DNA from: Lactiplantibacillus xiangfangensis
GTDB lineage: Bacteria > Bacillota > Bacilli > Lactobacillales > Lactobacillaceae
NCBI RefSeq assembly: GCF_001438845.1
Contig: NZ_JQCL01000080.1
Location: forward strand, 1-64,000
Length of the DNA: 64,000 bases
Direction: 5' to 3'
The notes beneath the pieces are model-generated. The model worked only from the letters and a program-made list of their open reading frames with translations, searched no databases and had not been told where the DNA came from. Below, in pieces: positions 26,182 to 34,410 of the stretch. The translations under genes were made by a program, and so were the position numbers. Every line of letters begins with the position of its first letter. Positions within the stretch are counted from its first letter, which is position 1.

Positions 26182-28212
26182 TTGAAACTGTTTAAGAAAA
26201 TTACTGCGAATCGTGATCCTAATAAGTCACATATTCCGTTTCGGTTAAACTTTTTGTTCTTCATCGTCTTTTTGCTGTTTGCTGCGTTGATTGGACAGCT
26301 GGCTTACTTGCAAGTCGATTACGGACAAAAGTTTCGGACGGAAGTTAACTCCGCCAATAATACGACGGCGACGGCTAACGTTCAGCGGGGGTCGGTCTAT
26401 GATTCTGCCGGACGGGTCTTAGTCGGGAATAAATCGCATCAAGCGATTCAATACACGAAGGGACTAAACGTTGCTTCTACTAAGATGTACTCGGTTGCGA
26501 CCAAGTTAAGTGAGTATTTGGATATTCCAACGAATACCTTAACCGACCGAAATCTAGCCGACTACTATTTAGCTAGTGCTAGCAATTTGAAAGCTGTCTC
26601 TAAGAAGGTCAAAACTTCATCCGACGAAGACGTTGTGTACGCGCGGGAAGTGGCCTATGCGGAGAAGAACTTGATCAATAACTTCACACCGCAGCAGAAA
26701 AAAGCCGCAGCCATCTATTATAAGATGAACTCGGCGTACTCATTATCAACCGTTAACATCAAGTCGACGGGTGTAAGCAGTACGGAGCTAGCGCAAATCG
26801 GTGAACACCAATCCGAAATGCCTGGTGTGAAAGTTGGGACGAGTTGGACGCGGAGTTATCCAAACGGGACCGATTTGAGTAGTGTACTCGGGACCGTGAC
26901 GACTGAAAAGCAAGGGTTACCAAGTGATGACGTTAAGACGTTATTAGCTGAAGGCTATTCCCGTGATGATTCAGTTGGGCAAAGTCAACTTGAAAAGCAA
27001 TACGAAAATGTCTTGCGCGGAACCAAATCCCAGACTGAGGTTAAAACTCAGGATGGTGTGATTCAAAAAGAAGTTGAAAAGTATGGCGGTTCTAAGGGTG
27101 ATAACATCCAGTTGACCGTTAATGCGAAGTTCCAAAAACAAGTTCAAAGCATTATGAAGTCCGTTGTAAGTTCTAATACCGGATCTAATCCTTACATGTC
27201 TGGTGGGTATGCCGTGGTAATGAACCCAAGTACCGGTGCTATTTACGCATTGGCCGGGGTTGACCGGGATACTTCAACCGGGAAGATGACGGAAAATGCT
27301 CTCGGGACGATTAACCAATCAATCGTTATGGGGTCAGTTGTTAAGGGTGCCACCGTCATGGGTGCCTTACAAGATGGTGTGATTACACCAACGAACAGTA
27401 CGCTGACCGATACGCCAATTAAGTTAGCCGGAACGGCTTCTAAGTCTTCCTGGTTCAACAAGAGCGGTAGTGCGAGCCTAGCGTTGAATGCATCAACGGC
27501 GATGGAAGTTTCTTCCAACTCGTACATGATGCAATTGGCTATGAAGGAAGGTAACTATTCCTACGCTTCCGGGAAGGCGTTAACGATGTCTGCATCAGTC
27601 TTCTCGAAGTTACGGGGCTACTTCAATGAATTTGGTCTCGGAGTTAAGACTGGGATTGACTTGCCAGGTGAAGCAACCGGGTATCAAGGGATTGCTAACC
27701 GGGCTAATATTGGTAAAGCACTTGACTTGTCCTACGGGAACTACGATTCTTATACGACCATTCAAGTGGCGCAATATATTTCTACAATGGCCAATGGTGG
27801 TCGACGAATCGCGCCACACGTTGTCGGTGCCATTACTGGGACCAATGCTAACGGGACGCAAGGGAAGGTCAAGACCAACGTTAGTCCACGGGTCTTAAAC
27901 ACGATTGACGTGCCTTCTTCATACTTTGATGTTGTTCATCAAGGTTACTGGGACGTGGTTCACGGGAACAGTGCCTATAAGACTGGTTCCGCGTTGTCCA
28001 GCTTGTCACCAGCGGTCGCAGCTAAGTCTGGGACTGCCGAAACGTTCCACGGTTCAACTTCGACGGAAACGTTGAGTTTAGCCACTTACGCACCTTTCAA
28101 GAATCCTAAGGTCGCGATGGCCATCGTCTTCCCAGGGATGTCTGGTGGGGCGGCTAATACAACGGCTGCCACCCAAATCTACAAAGCTTTCTGGAAGTAT
28201 TATAATAAGTAA
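26182..28212 (+). CDS. Class B penicillin-binding protein (PBP2B-like transpeptidase)
   Basis: 676 residues from TTG 26182 with GGGAG about 9 bases upstream. A short cytoplasmic N terminus and one membrane helix (about 24-46) are followed by a dimerisation domain (NVQRGSVYDSAGRVL) and the transpeptidase domain. The active-site motifs are SVVK (Ser385), SSN (about 444-446) and KSGT (Lys615). It cross-links septal or peripheral peptidoglycan with a SEDS glycosyltransferase. The Gly/Ser/Asn-rich ending has no PASTA domains. The promoter must lie after element C. A terminator follows. Confidence 0.92.
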   Translation: MKLFKKITANRDPNKSHIPFRLNFLFFIVFLLFAALIGQLAYLQVDYGQKFRTEVNSANNTTATANVQRGSVYDSAGRVLVGNKSHQAIQYTKGLNVASTKMYSVATKLSEYLDIPTNTLTDRNLADYYLASASNLKAVSKKVKTSSDEDVVYAREVAYAEKNLINNFTPQQKKAAAIYYKMNSAYSLSTVNIKSTGVSSTELAQIGEHQSEMPGVKVGTSWTRSYPNGTDLSSVLGTVTTEKQGLPSDDVKTLLAEGYSRDDSVGQSQLEKQYENVLRGTKSQTEVKTQDGVIQKEVEKYGGSKGDNIQLTVNAKFQKQVQSIMKSVVSSNTGSNPYMSGGYAVVMNPSTGAIYALAGVDRDTSTGKMTENALGTINQSIVMGSVVKGATVMGALQDGVITPTNSTLTDTPIKLAGTASKSSWFNKSGSASLALNASTAMEVSSNSYMMQLAMKEGNYSYASGKALTMSASVFSKLRGYFNEFGLGVKTGIDLPGEATGYQGIANRANIGKALDLSYGNYDSYTTIQVAQYISTMANGGRRIAPHVVGAITGTNANGTQGKVKTNVSPRVLNTIDVPSSYFDVVHQGYWDVVHGNSAYKTGSALSSLSPAVAAKSGTAETFHGSTSTETLSLATYAPFKNPKVAMAIVFPGMSGGAANTTAATQIYKAFWKYYNK

Positions 28213-28228
28213 AAAAATTGTCTGATAA

Positions 28229-28262
28229 AGTGCCAGTATCTTAATTGATACTGGCATTTTTA
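28229..28262 (+). terminator. Terminator of the PBP2B gene
   Basis: TGCCAGTATC and GATACTGGCA form a perfect 10-bp stem with a TTTTTA tail. Confidence 0.9.
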
Positions 28263-28338
28263 ATGCATTAATGATATAGTAGTTTGAGTTAAGGGCTCTG
28301 GCCCTGGAATACGCGAATGAGTTTGGAGGGTCAACACT

Positions 28339-28488
28339 ATGCGGGTACACATTACACTAGAATGTACTGAATGCCACGAACGTAACTACTTATCTTCAAA
28401 GAACCGTCGGAACAATCCTGACCGGGTTGAATTTAAGAAGTACTGTCCTCGTGAACATAAAGTGACATTACATCGCGAAACAAAATAA
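28339..28488 (+). CDS. rpmG: 50S ribosomal protein L33
   Basis: 49 residues from ATG 28339 with GGAGGG upstream. [34 protein letters not shown] and a Lys/Arg-rich end match L33. It retains one Cys pair (CTEC) plus a single Cys (KYCP) followed by His, so the second pair of the zinc ribbon is incomplete (CPREH). A G/C-rich hairpin with T run follows at about 28487-28514. Confidence 0.93.
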   Translation: MRVHITLECTECHERNYLSSKNRRNNPDRVEFKKYCPREHKVTLHRETK

Positions 28489-28515
28489 CAACGGGGTTAC
28501 CTGTTGTTTTTTCTG
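28485..28515 (+). terminator. Probable terminator of rpmG
   Basis: AACAACGGGG and CCTGTTGTT pair across TTA and lead into TTTTTTCT. Confidence 0.55.
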
Positions 28516-28629
28516 TAACATTGTCATTGGACAATGGGTTTCTCATTTGTTGGCAACTGCCGGATGTTTATTCGGCATGTTAATGAATGAGATTTTTTTA
28601 TATCATCAATCATGCAGGGGGCGTAAGAA

Positions 28630-29196
28630 GTGGAGAAAAAAGCGTTTCGACAACAACAGATTCAGCGACTAAGTCAAATGACGGCTGAAGAGCGAGTTGC
28701 ACAGAATCTGTCCTTACAAAATCAATTATTTACTAGCACGGCATGGCAACAAGCTCAAATCGTTGCAATCACAATTAGTAGTGCGATTGAAGTTGATACC
28801 CGACCGTTTGTGAAGCGCGCGTGGGATGAGGGCAAGACGGTCGTTATTCCTAAAACGTTACCACACCGTCAGATGGCTTTTTATCCGTATACGGATGCTA
28901 GTCAGTTGACCCGGACGAAATTTGGCATCTTAGAGCCCGCTGACGGGACGCCCGTTGCAAAGCAGGCCATTGACCTGATCCTGGTTCCAGGACTGGGATA
29001 TAGCCGCACAGAGTGTGCTCGCATCGGATTTGGTGGTGGCTACTATGATCGTTATCTCGCTGACTTTACTGGGGTAAAGTTGACACTGGCTTACCGCCAG
29101 ATGGTCTTTGATCATCCAGAGTGGCCGGTTGATGAGTTTGATATTTTATTGGACCAGTTGCTCGTTGCAAAGGATGATAATAATGAACACAATTAA
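28630..29196 (+). CDS. 5-formyltetrahydrofolate cyclo-ligase
   Basis: 188 residues from GTG 28630. It converts 5-formyl-THF to 5,10-methenyl-THF using ATP in folate one-carbon metabolism. An N-terminal Lys/Arg region (KKAFRQQQIQRL) is followed by PKTLPHRQMAFYP, DLILVPGLGYSRTECARIGFGGGYYDRYL (the nucleotide/folate-binding GFGGGYYDRYL motif) and the C-terminal LAYRQMVFD. Its stop lies inside the rhomboid gene (14-base overlap), so the two form an operon that continues with the YqgQ-like and glucokinase genes. Confidence 0.93.
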   Translation: MEKKAFRQQQIQRLSQMTAEERVAQNLSLQNQLFTSTAWQQAQIVAITISSAIEVDTRPFVKRAWDEGKTVVIPKTLPHRQMAFYPYTDASQLTRTKFGILEPADGTPVAKQAIDLILVPGLGYSRTECARIGFGGGYYDRYLADFTGVKLTLAYRQMVFDHPEWPVDEFDILLDQLLVAKDDNNEHN

Positions 29197-29869
29197 ACGG
29201 TGGTGGCAAACAGAAGCAGCGGTGACGCAGATTATTTTAGCCATCACGGTCGGAATCTTCTTAATTGAATGGTTACTGCTAGGTGACAGCGGCATCATGC
29301 TGTTTAACGCACTGGGCGCTAAGAACAATCAGGCGATCGTTGCTGGGGAGTGGTGGCGTTTCATCACACCGATGTTTTTGCACATGAGCCTAACGCACAT
29401 TGCGTTGAACGCGGTGGTGATCTACTTCATGGGGATTCAAATTGAAGCGATGTTTGGTCACTGGCGAATGCTACTTATTTACTTCATTGGTGGGATTAGC
29501 GGTAATATTTTGAGCTTTGCGCTGTCCAATAATCAGTCGGTTGGGGCAAGTACCGCGTGTTTCGCCTTATTTGGGGCCTTTTTAATGGTTGGTGAATCCT
29601 TCTGGGAGAACCCAGTTATTCGACAATTATCCGGCCGGTTTTTATTATTAACGGTCATGAACCTGGTCTTTGATATGTTTTCCACGGGGATTGATATCTG
29701 GGGTCACATCGGTGGGCTAGTTGGTGGATTTTTAATCGCTTACACACTTGGCGTACCGCGGATTGGAAAAATTTCTAATGTTAAACGCGTCGTAGCGACC
29801 GTTGTCTTAGTAATTGCATGGCTTGCACTGTTAAAAATGGGTTTTACAAATACTAAATTAACTGTATAA
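29183..29869 (+). CDS. Rhomboid-family intramembrane serine protease
   Basis: 228 residues from ATG 29183 (MNTIKRWWQTE) with AAAGGAT upstream, overlapping the cyclo-ligase end. It has six to seven membrane helices. The catalytic Ser is in GASTACFALFG, the catalytic His in WGHIGGLVGG, and the conserved HMSLTHIALNAVVIYFMG (L1 loop, HxxxN) is present. It corresponds to the GluP/YqgP-type gene that sits beside the cyclo-ligase, YqgQ and glucokinase genes in Bacillus and lactobacilli. It cleaves membrane proteins within the bilayer; the substrate is unknown. Confidence 0.92.
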   Translation: MNTIKRWWQTEAAVTQIILAITVGIFLIEWLLLGDSGIMLFNALGAKNNQAIVAGEWWRFITPMFLHMSLTHIALNAVVIYFMGIQIEAMFGHWRMLLIYFIGGISGNILSFALSNNQSVGASTACFALFGAFLMVGESFWENPVIRQLSGRFLLLTVMNLVFDMFSTGIDIWGHIGGLVGGFLIAYTLGVPRIGKISNVKRVVATVVLVIAWLALLKMGFTNTKLTV

Positions 29870-29887
29870 TTAATCGAGGATATGCAC

Positions 29888-30109
29888 ATGAAAACACTTT
29901 ACGACGTCCAGCAATTACTTAAAAAGTTTGGTGTGTACGTTTACGTTGGCAAGCGGATTTGGGACATTGAACTCATGGCCATTGAGATTGATCATTTATA
30001 TCAGGCCGGAGTTATCGATGCTAAAATGTACGCTCGCGTAAAACTCGTATTGAGTCATGAGCACCGGCTAGAAGAAGAACATGAGCGCGCAGAAGACGCG
30101 CATCATTAA
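29888..30109 (+). CDS. YqgQ-like small protein (DUF910)
   Basis: 73 residues from ATG 29888 (MKTLYDVQQLLKKFG), which lies 7 bases after CGAGGA; ATG 29882 is too close to the site. A helical protein with VYVGKRIWDIELMAIEIDHLYQAG, the pattern of the YqgQ family. It ends in a charged tail (EEEHERAEDAHH). It is always found between the rhomboid and glucokinase genes in related bacteria; its function is unknown. Confidence 0.85.
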   Translation: MKTLYDVQQLLKKFGVYVYVGKRIWDIELMAIEIDHLYQAGVIDAKMYARVKLVLSHEHRLEEEHERAEDAHH

Positions 30110-30126
30110 TGGAGGGATTTGGCAAC

Positions 30127-31089
30127 ATGGATCGCAAATTAATCGGGGTCGACCTTGGTGGTACGACGACTAAATTCGCTATTTTAACAGAAAATGGTGA
30201 CATTCAACAAAAATGGAGTATTGAAACCACGATTTTAGACGAGGGCGCACACATCGTCCCTAACATCATCGATTCAATTAACCATCACATCGACCTTTAC
30301 AAGATGGACCGTTCTCAATTTGTTGGTATCGGGATGGGAACTCCTGGGACCGTTGATTTGGAAAAAGGGACCGTTATTGGCGCCTACAACTTAAACTGGA
30401 AGACCTTACAACCAGTTAAGAAACAAATCGAAGAAGGCACTGGCATCAAGTTTACGTTGGATAATGACGCTAACGTCGCTGCTTTAGGCGAACGTTGGAA
30501 GGGTGCCGGCGAAAACGGTAACGACGTTGTCTTCGTAACACTTGGTACTGGTGTCGGCGGTGGGATCATCGCTGATGGCCACTTGTTACACGGAACTGCT
30601 GGTGCAGCCGGTGAAATTGGTCACGTTACCGTTGAACCAAATGGCTACATGTGTACTTGTGGTAAGAAGGGTTGTTTGGAACAATACGCTTCCGCAACTG
30701 GTGTGGTTCACGTCGCTCGCGACATGGCCGAAGAATTCTCTGGTAGCTCTAAGTTAAAACAACTCTTAGACAACGGTGAAGAAATCAGTTCAAAGATTAC
30801 CTTTGATTTAGCTAAAGAAGGCGACACCTTAGCAAAGAGCGTGGTTGACCGTGTTTCTTACTACTTAGGTTTAGCATTAGCTAACGTTGGTAACACGATG
30901 AACCCATCATTCATCATTATCGGTGGTGGTGTTTCCGCTGCCGGTGACTTCTTATTGAAGCAAGTTGAAAGTTACTTCAAGCAATTTACGTTCCCAACAG
31001 TTCGTAATACCACGATCTTGAAGCTAGCCGTTTTAGGTAACGATGCTGGTGTGATTGGGGCTGCTTCATTAGCACAACGCTTTATTTAA
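30127..31089 (+). CDS. glkA: Glucokinase (ROK family)
   Basis: 320 residues from ATG 30127 (MDRKLIGVDLGG), with GGAGGG 8 bases upstream. The phosphate-binding DLGGTTTKF, catalytic Asp in DNDANVAALGE, TLGTGVGGGII and the ROK zinc motif CTCGKKGCLEQYAS are all present. It phosphorylates glucose to glucose-6-phosphate and supports carbon-catabolite signalling. Last gene of the cyclo-ligase/rhomboid/yqgQ operon, followed by a terminator and element A copy 4. Confidence 0.95.
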   Translation: MDRKLIGVDLGGTTTKFAILTENGDIQQKWSIETTILDEGAHIVPNIIDSINHHIDLYKMDRSQFVGIGMGTPGTVDLEKGTVIGAYNLNWKTLQPVKKQIEEGTGIKFTLDNDANVAALGERWKGAGENGNDVVFVTLGTGVGGGIIADGHLLHGTAGAAGEIGHVTVEPNGYMCTCGKKGCLEQYASATGVVHVARDMAEEFSGSSKLKQLLDNGEEISSKITFDLAKEGDTLAKSVVDRVSYYLGLALANVGNTMNPSFIIIGGGVSAAGDFLLKQVESYFKQFTFPTVRNTTILKLAVLGNDAGVIGAASLAQRFI

Positions 31090-31107
31090 AGATATAATCG
31101 TATTGAA

Positions 31108-31136
31108 AAGGTCCGGCGAATGCCGGGCCTTTTTTG
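31108..31136 (+). terminator. Terminator of glkA
   Basis: GGTCCGGC and GCCGGGCC with the tetraloop GAAT, followed by six T. Confidence 0.9.
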
Positions 31137-31154
31137 GTACATAGAGATACTTAG

Positions 31155-31336
31155 TCCGGTCGCCACTGATAACACGCGGCCGTGGGACCGGGTTAAGCCT
31201 GAGGAGCGGTCTTAACCCTCGCCCGGAACAATTGCAAAAAACACAATTGTCCCGGACCGTCCGTGATGTAAGGTCGGCAAAGAAAACGCCGCCCCAACAT
31301 CACCTGCACGACCGATGTTATCAGTGGCAACCTCCG
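31155..31336. repeat. Structured intergenic element A, copy 4
   Basis: 182 bp from TCCGG to CCTCCG. The outer arms GTCGCCACTGATAACA and TGTTATCAGTGGCAAC pair nearly perfectly. The hairpin GGGTTAAG/CTTAACCC is perfect around CCTGAGGAGCGGT, and CAATTG/CAATTG is perfect. The 3' hairpin has GATGT (31265-31269)/ACATC (31297-31301). It is the clearest copy of the family and lies between the convergent glkA and oxidoreductase genes. Confidence 0.88.
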
Positions 31337-31451
31337 AGCATTCAATAAATTTAGATCGTTAATATCGGAAAAATTGTGTTTAGTACTGGCGGCAGAAAGA
31401 CTTTCTTTGGAAATGTGGTCCAGGGTGATATTCAAAATTGTTTACAATATC

Positions 31452-31498
31452 AAAAAGCTGGTCATGAAAAGTCCGAAGATTTTTCATGACCAGCTTTT
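31452..31498 (-). terminator. Terminator of the oxidoreductase operon (minus strand)
   Basis: AAAAGCTGGTCATGAAAA and TTTTCATGACCAGCTTTT form an 18-bp stem; the minus-strand tail is T-rich. Confidence 0.85.
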
Positions 31499-31532
31499 AA
31501 TTCAAGGACTTATGTTCAAAGTTCCGTTTTAA

Positions 31533-33035
31533 TTATTCTGCAGCGTATTGACCAGCTAAGCGGCCAAAGGTGAGGGCGTGGCTAGCAGTTAAGCCAGGAA
31601 CATGGTCTGGGTAAGAACCCCAGAAGAAGCCACCTGAGCAGTTACCAGCAGCGTAGAGGCCAGGGATAACGTCGTCAGCGGTATTAACCACTTCCATCTT
31701 AGTCGTGACCCGTAAGCCATCCAGGGTAGCAAGTAAGCGACCACCCACAATGGCACCGTAATAGGGTGCTTGGTCAACGGGTTCTAACCGTGAGGCTTCC
31801 TTACCGAAGTCGGTGTCTTTACCGGCTTTGACGTTAGCGTTATATTGTTGGACACTATTTTCCAAGTTCTTAACGGGTAAGTTCAGTTTGGCTGCTAATT
31901 CTTCAATCGTATCAGCCTTTTGAACTAAGCCTTCTTTAAGGCGGTCTTGGACTTCTGAGCGCGCTTCATCACCAGTAAAGATGCCGGGGAAGTTTAAGCG
32001 TGAGCAACCAAGCGTATGGTATTGTTTTAAGAATTTATCAGTCATCGTGGCTTCAGTCCAAATCATGGCACTGAGGTAACCAGGCTGCTTTGAAGCGGCG
32101 TTCATCTGAAATTGATAAGGGGCGCTTTCGTTGAAGAAACGTTGACCGTTCAAGTTGACCTTTAACATTGGGTATGAACCTAACCATAAGTAACCAGGAT
32201 CGTCGGGTGGGGTCATATCGATTTCGTAAAAGTCTTTTGCATTGGTGCCAACCGGTACCGCAGCACGGTTAAAGACGATTGATGCTGGTTCTTCATCTTT
32301 TGCGGCGCCAACTTCGAGGGCAGCAACTAGGCCCGAACCGTCATCACGTTGACCATCGGAATACATATTGGTCTTTAAGCCAACTGGGTTCCACTTTTGC
32401 ATTAAAGCTTGGTTGGTGCCATAGCCACCAGTACATAAAATAACGCCTTTGTTAGCGGAAATGGTAGTCTGTTGATTCGTTTTAGTATCGCGGACGACGG
32501 CACCAACGACACGGCCATCTTTGACGACTAAGTGTTCAAGCTTGGTTTGCCATCTAAATTCAACGCCAAGTTGTTCGTCCTTTTCAATGACCCAGTTACC
32601 GTAGCCCATTTCCCAGTAGGCGCCGTCTGCTGCGGTGACTTCGTTGCCAGTTGGGAAGGCGTGGTTGCGTTCAGTTTCATAGTGGGCATCGCTAGTTGAT
32701 TGCATATACGCGCCGTGTGGTTGCAAGACTTGGTCATCCAACCAGTCAACGGCTTCAGAGCTGTGGTCTACCCAAGTATAGAGTAGGCGTTCATCAACGT
32801 TGCCTTGTGCAAAAGTTGATAGAAAGTTAACCAGTTCGTTGCGATCAATGTCGACGTTTTTTTTCTGTTGGGCTTTACTATGAATTGAAGCAATTGTATC
32901 CCGGTATAAATAACCCGCACTTTTCATCTTATCAATGACTAAGACCTTAGCACCGTTTTCAGCGGCACTGGCTGCAGCCATCCCACCAGCATTGCTGGCA
33001 CCGACAATAATAATATCGTAATTTGTTTTTTTCAT
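31533..33035 (-). CDS. FAD-dependent oxidoreductase of the fumarate reductase/flavocytochrome c type
   Basis: 500 residues. N-terminal FAD-binding IIIVGASNAGGMAAASAAENG (the dinucleotide fold, GxSxxGG variant) is followed by GVILCTGGYGTN and the C-terminal FAD site GLYAAGNCSGGFFWGSYPDH. This is the flavoprotein fold shared by soluble fumarate, urocanate and ketosteroid reductases. No FMN-binding or heme domain is fused. It is translationally coupled to the MFS transporter (overlap TCATGAG), so its substrate is probably the molecule that carrier brings in. Substrate unassigned. Confidence 0.85.
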   Translation of the reverse strand: MKKTNYDIIIVGASNAGGMAAASAAENGAKVLVIDKMKSAGYLYRDTIASIHSKAQQKKNVDIDRNELVNFLSTFAQGNVDERLLYTWVDHSSEAVDWLDDQVLQPHGAYMQSTSDAHYETERNHAFPTGNEVTAADGAYWEMGYGNWVIEKDEQLGVEFRWQTKLEHLVVKDGRVVGAVVRDTKTNQQTTISANKGVILCTGGYGTNQALMQKWNPVGLKTNMYSDGQRDDGSGLVAALEVGAAKDEEPASIVFNRAAVPVGTNAKDFYEIDMTPPDDPGYLWLGSYPMLKVNLNGQRFFNESAPYQFQMNAASKQPGYLSAMIWTEATMTDKFLKQYHTLGCSRLNFPGIFTGDEARSEVQDRLKEGLVQKADTIEELAAKLNLPVKNLENSVQQYNANVKAGKDTDFGKEASRLEPVDQAPYYGAIVGGRLLATLDGLRVTTKMEVVNTADDVIPGLYAAGNCSGGFFWGSYPDHVPGLTASHALTFGRLAGQYAAE

Positions 33036-34300
33036 GAGAGAACCTTCTTTTCATCTAAATTAGTTTTTGACGTGTTGAAATGGTTTCTGCTAAGTAGCGC
33101 AATTAATGCCATGATGACTACTGTGACAATGGCAAAGAAGACGTAGACCGCGTTGAAACCGCCGAATTTTTCGGCAATGAAGTTATTTAAAGGCATTGCA
33201 AAGGCACCAATGAAGAAAGAAATCGAGCTAACATAGGAGAATCCTTTGGAGAAGGCGCGTTTGCCAAGTGCCGCACTTGCAATCGTTGTAATCCCAGTAC
33301 CAAGATAAACGTAAAAGACGTCGTTGATTCCGGCACTGAAGATGGCTAAATTAGCAACGTGACTGTTAGTGGCAATGATTAATAAGATATCTGAGATGAC
33401 GGCAACGCCTAACCAAAGCATGCTAGCACGTTCAGCACCGTATTTGTCACAAGTTGACCCAATTAGCGGGTTCAAGAAAATATCAAATAACATGGCTGCT
33501 GTGACCATTAATCCACCAACGGTTCCGTTGAAGCCGGATGTGGCAGCGTAGGTTGGAAACATCTGGTTTAAAACGGCTGGGAATTGAAGTAAGACAATCA
33601 TAATGAGTAAGATCCAGAAAGCGGCGGAATGGAAAAGCTCGTGGTTAGAGACTGGTTTGACCGTTTCTGAAGTGGCCTCTTCCTCGTGCAAAGTGCCGTA
33701 TGGTTGCCGATTTTCTTGTTCGGGTGAGAAGCTAACGCCAAACAGCGCACAAGGAATACTTAGGACGGCAACTAAGATAGCAAGGAGTGTCAACGTATTT
33801 TGCCAGCCATTGTTGGCAATTAACCCTGATAAAATTGGGCTCATGATGCCTTGAAAAACTGAGGTAATCGCCCAGCATAATCCGATTGCTAACCCCGCTT
33901 TGTCGGCGAACCAGTTATTGATCAAAATACCAACTGGGACAAATGACATAAACGAGACTGCAATTCCAACGACAACTGCAATTAAGAAGAACCACCAAAC
34001 ATTGGTGAAATGTGGCATCAATAATAAACTGATAACAATGGCAATACTTGAAACTGTATAAAGTAACCGACTGCTTGTCCGTGCAAGAATTTTAGGAACA
34101 ATCGGCATCATTAATGCCATCACTAAAACGATCACGGTGTAGTAATACGATAAAAATGAAACGCTAGTATGTAACGATAGACTTAACGGCACGAGGAAGG
34201 ACCCCATTAATACCATGCTGGAACCTAAACACGCTGCTGAAATTAGGCCGATGCAGAACATCACGATCCAAGGCCTAATATTCGATTTTTGATTAGTCAT
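33032..34300 (-). CDS. MFS transporter
   Basis: 422 residues with 12 predicted membrane helices in two six-helix halves. Helix 1 begins PWIVMFCIGLISAACLGSS, and the central cytoplasmic loop is charged (ENRQPYGTLHEEEATSETVKP). The organisation resembles the oxalate/formate-antiporter-like branch. It is the first gene of a two-gene operon with the flavin reductase, divergent from a LysR-type regulator across a 110-base gap. Together they suggest uptake and reduction of an organic electron acceptor (inference). Confidence 0.85.
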   Translation of the reverse strand: MTNQKSNIRPWIVMFCIGLISAACLGSSMVLMGSFLVPLSLSLHTSVSFLSYYYTVIVLVMALMMPIVPKILARTSSRLLYTVSSIAIVISLLLMPHFTNVWWFFLIAVVVGIAVSFMSFVPVGILINNWFADKAGLAIGLCWAITSVFQGIMSPILSGLIANNGWQNTLTLLAILVAVLSIPCALFGVSFSPEQENRQPYGTLHEEEATSETVKPVSNHELFHSAAFWILLIMIVLLQFPAVLNQMFPTYAATSGFNGTVGGLMVTAAMLFDIFLNPLIGSTCDKYGAERASMLWLGVAVISDILLIIATNSHVANLAIFSAGINDVFYVYLGTGITTIASAALGKRAFSKGFSYVSSISFFIGAFAMPLNNFIAEKFGGFNAVYVFFAIVTVVIMALIALLSRNHFNTSKTNLDEKKVLS

Positions 34301-34351
34301 TTAATCACCCCATCTAAATTACTTATTGCTTACACCTTGATAATACGCCAT

Positions 34352-34365
34352 TGATAGCGGTATCA
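34352..34365. promoter_or_regulatory. Candidate LysR-type operator
   Basis: The palindrome TGATA-GCGG-TATCA lies midway between the divergent MFS and LysR genes, in the position and with the interrupted dyad typical of LysR-family binding sites. Confidence 0.45.
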
Positions 34366-34410
34366 TTAACTCGATAATGAATAGTGCGATGACAGAATGG
34401 AATGGTAGTC

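Noticed and set aside
31193-31435. Minus-strand frame 31193-31435
   Set aside because: It is element A copy 4 read backwards; no start site and no protein-like composition.
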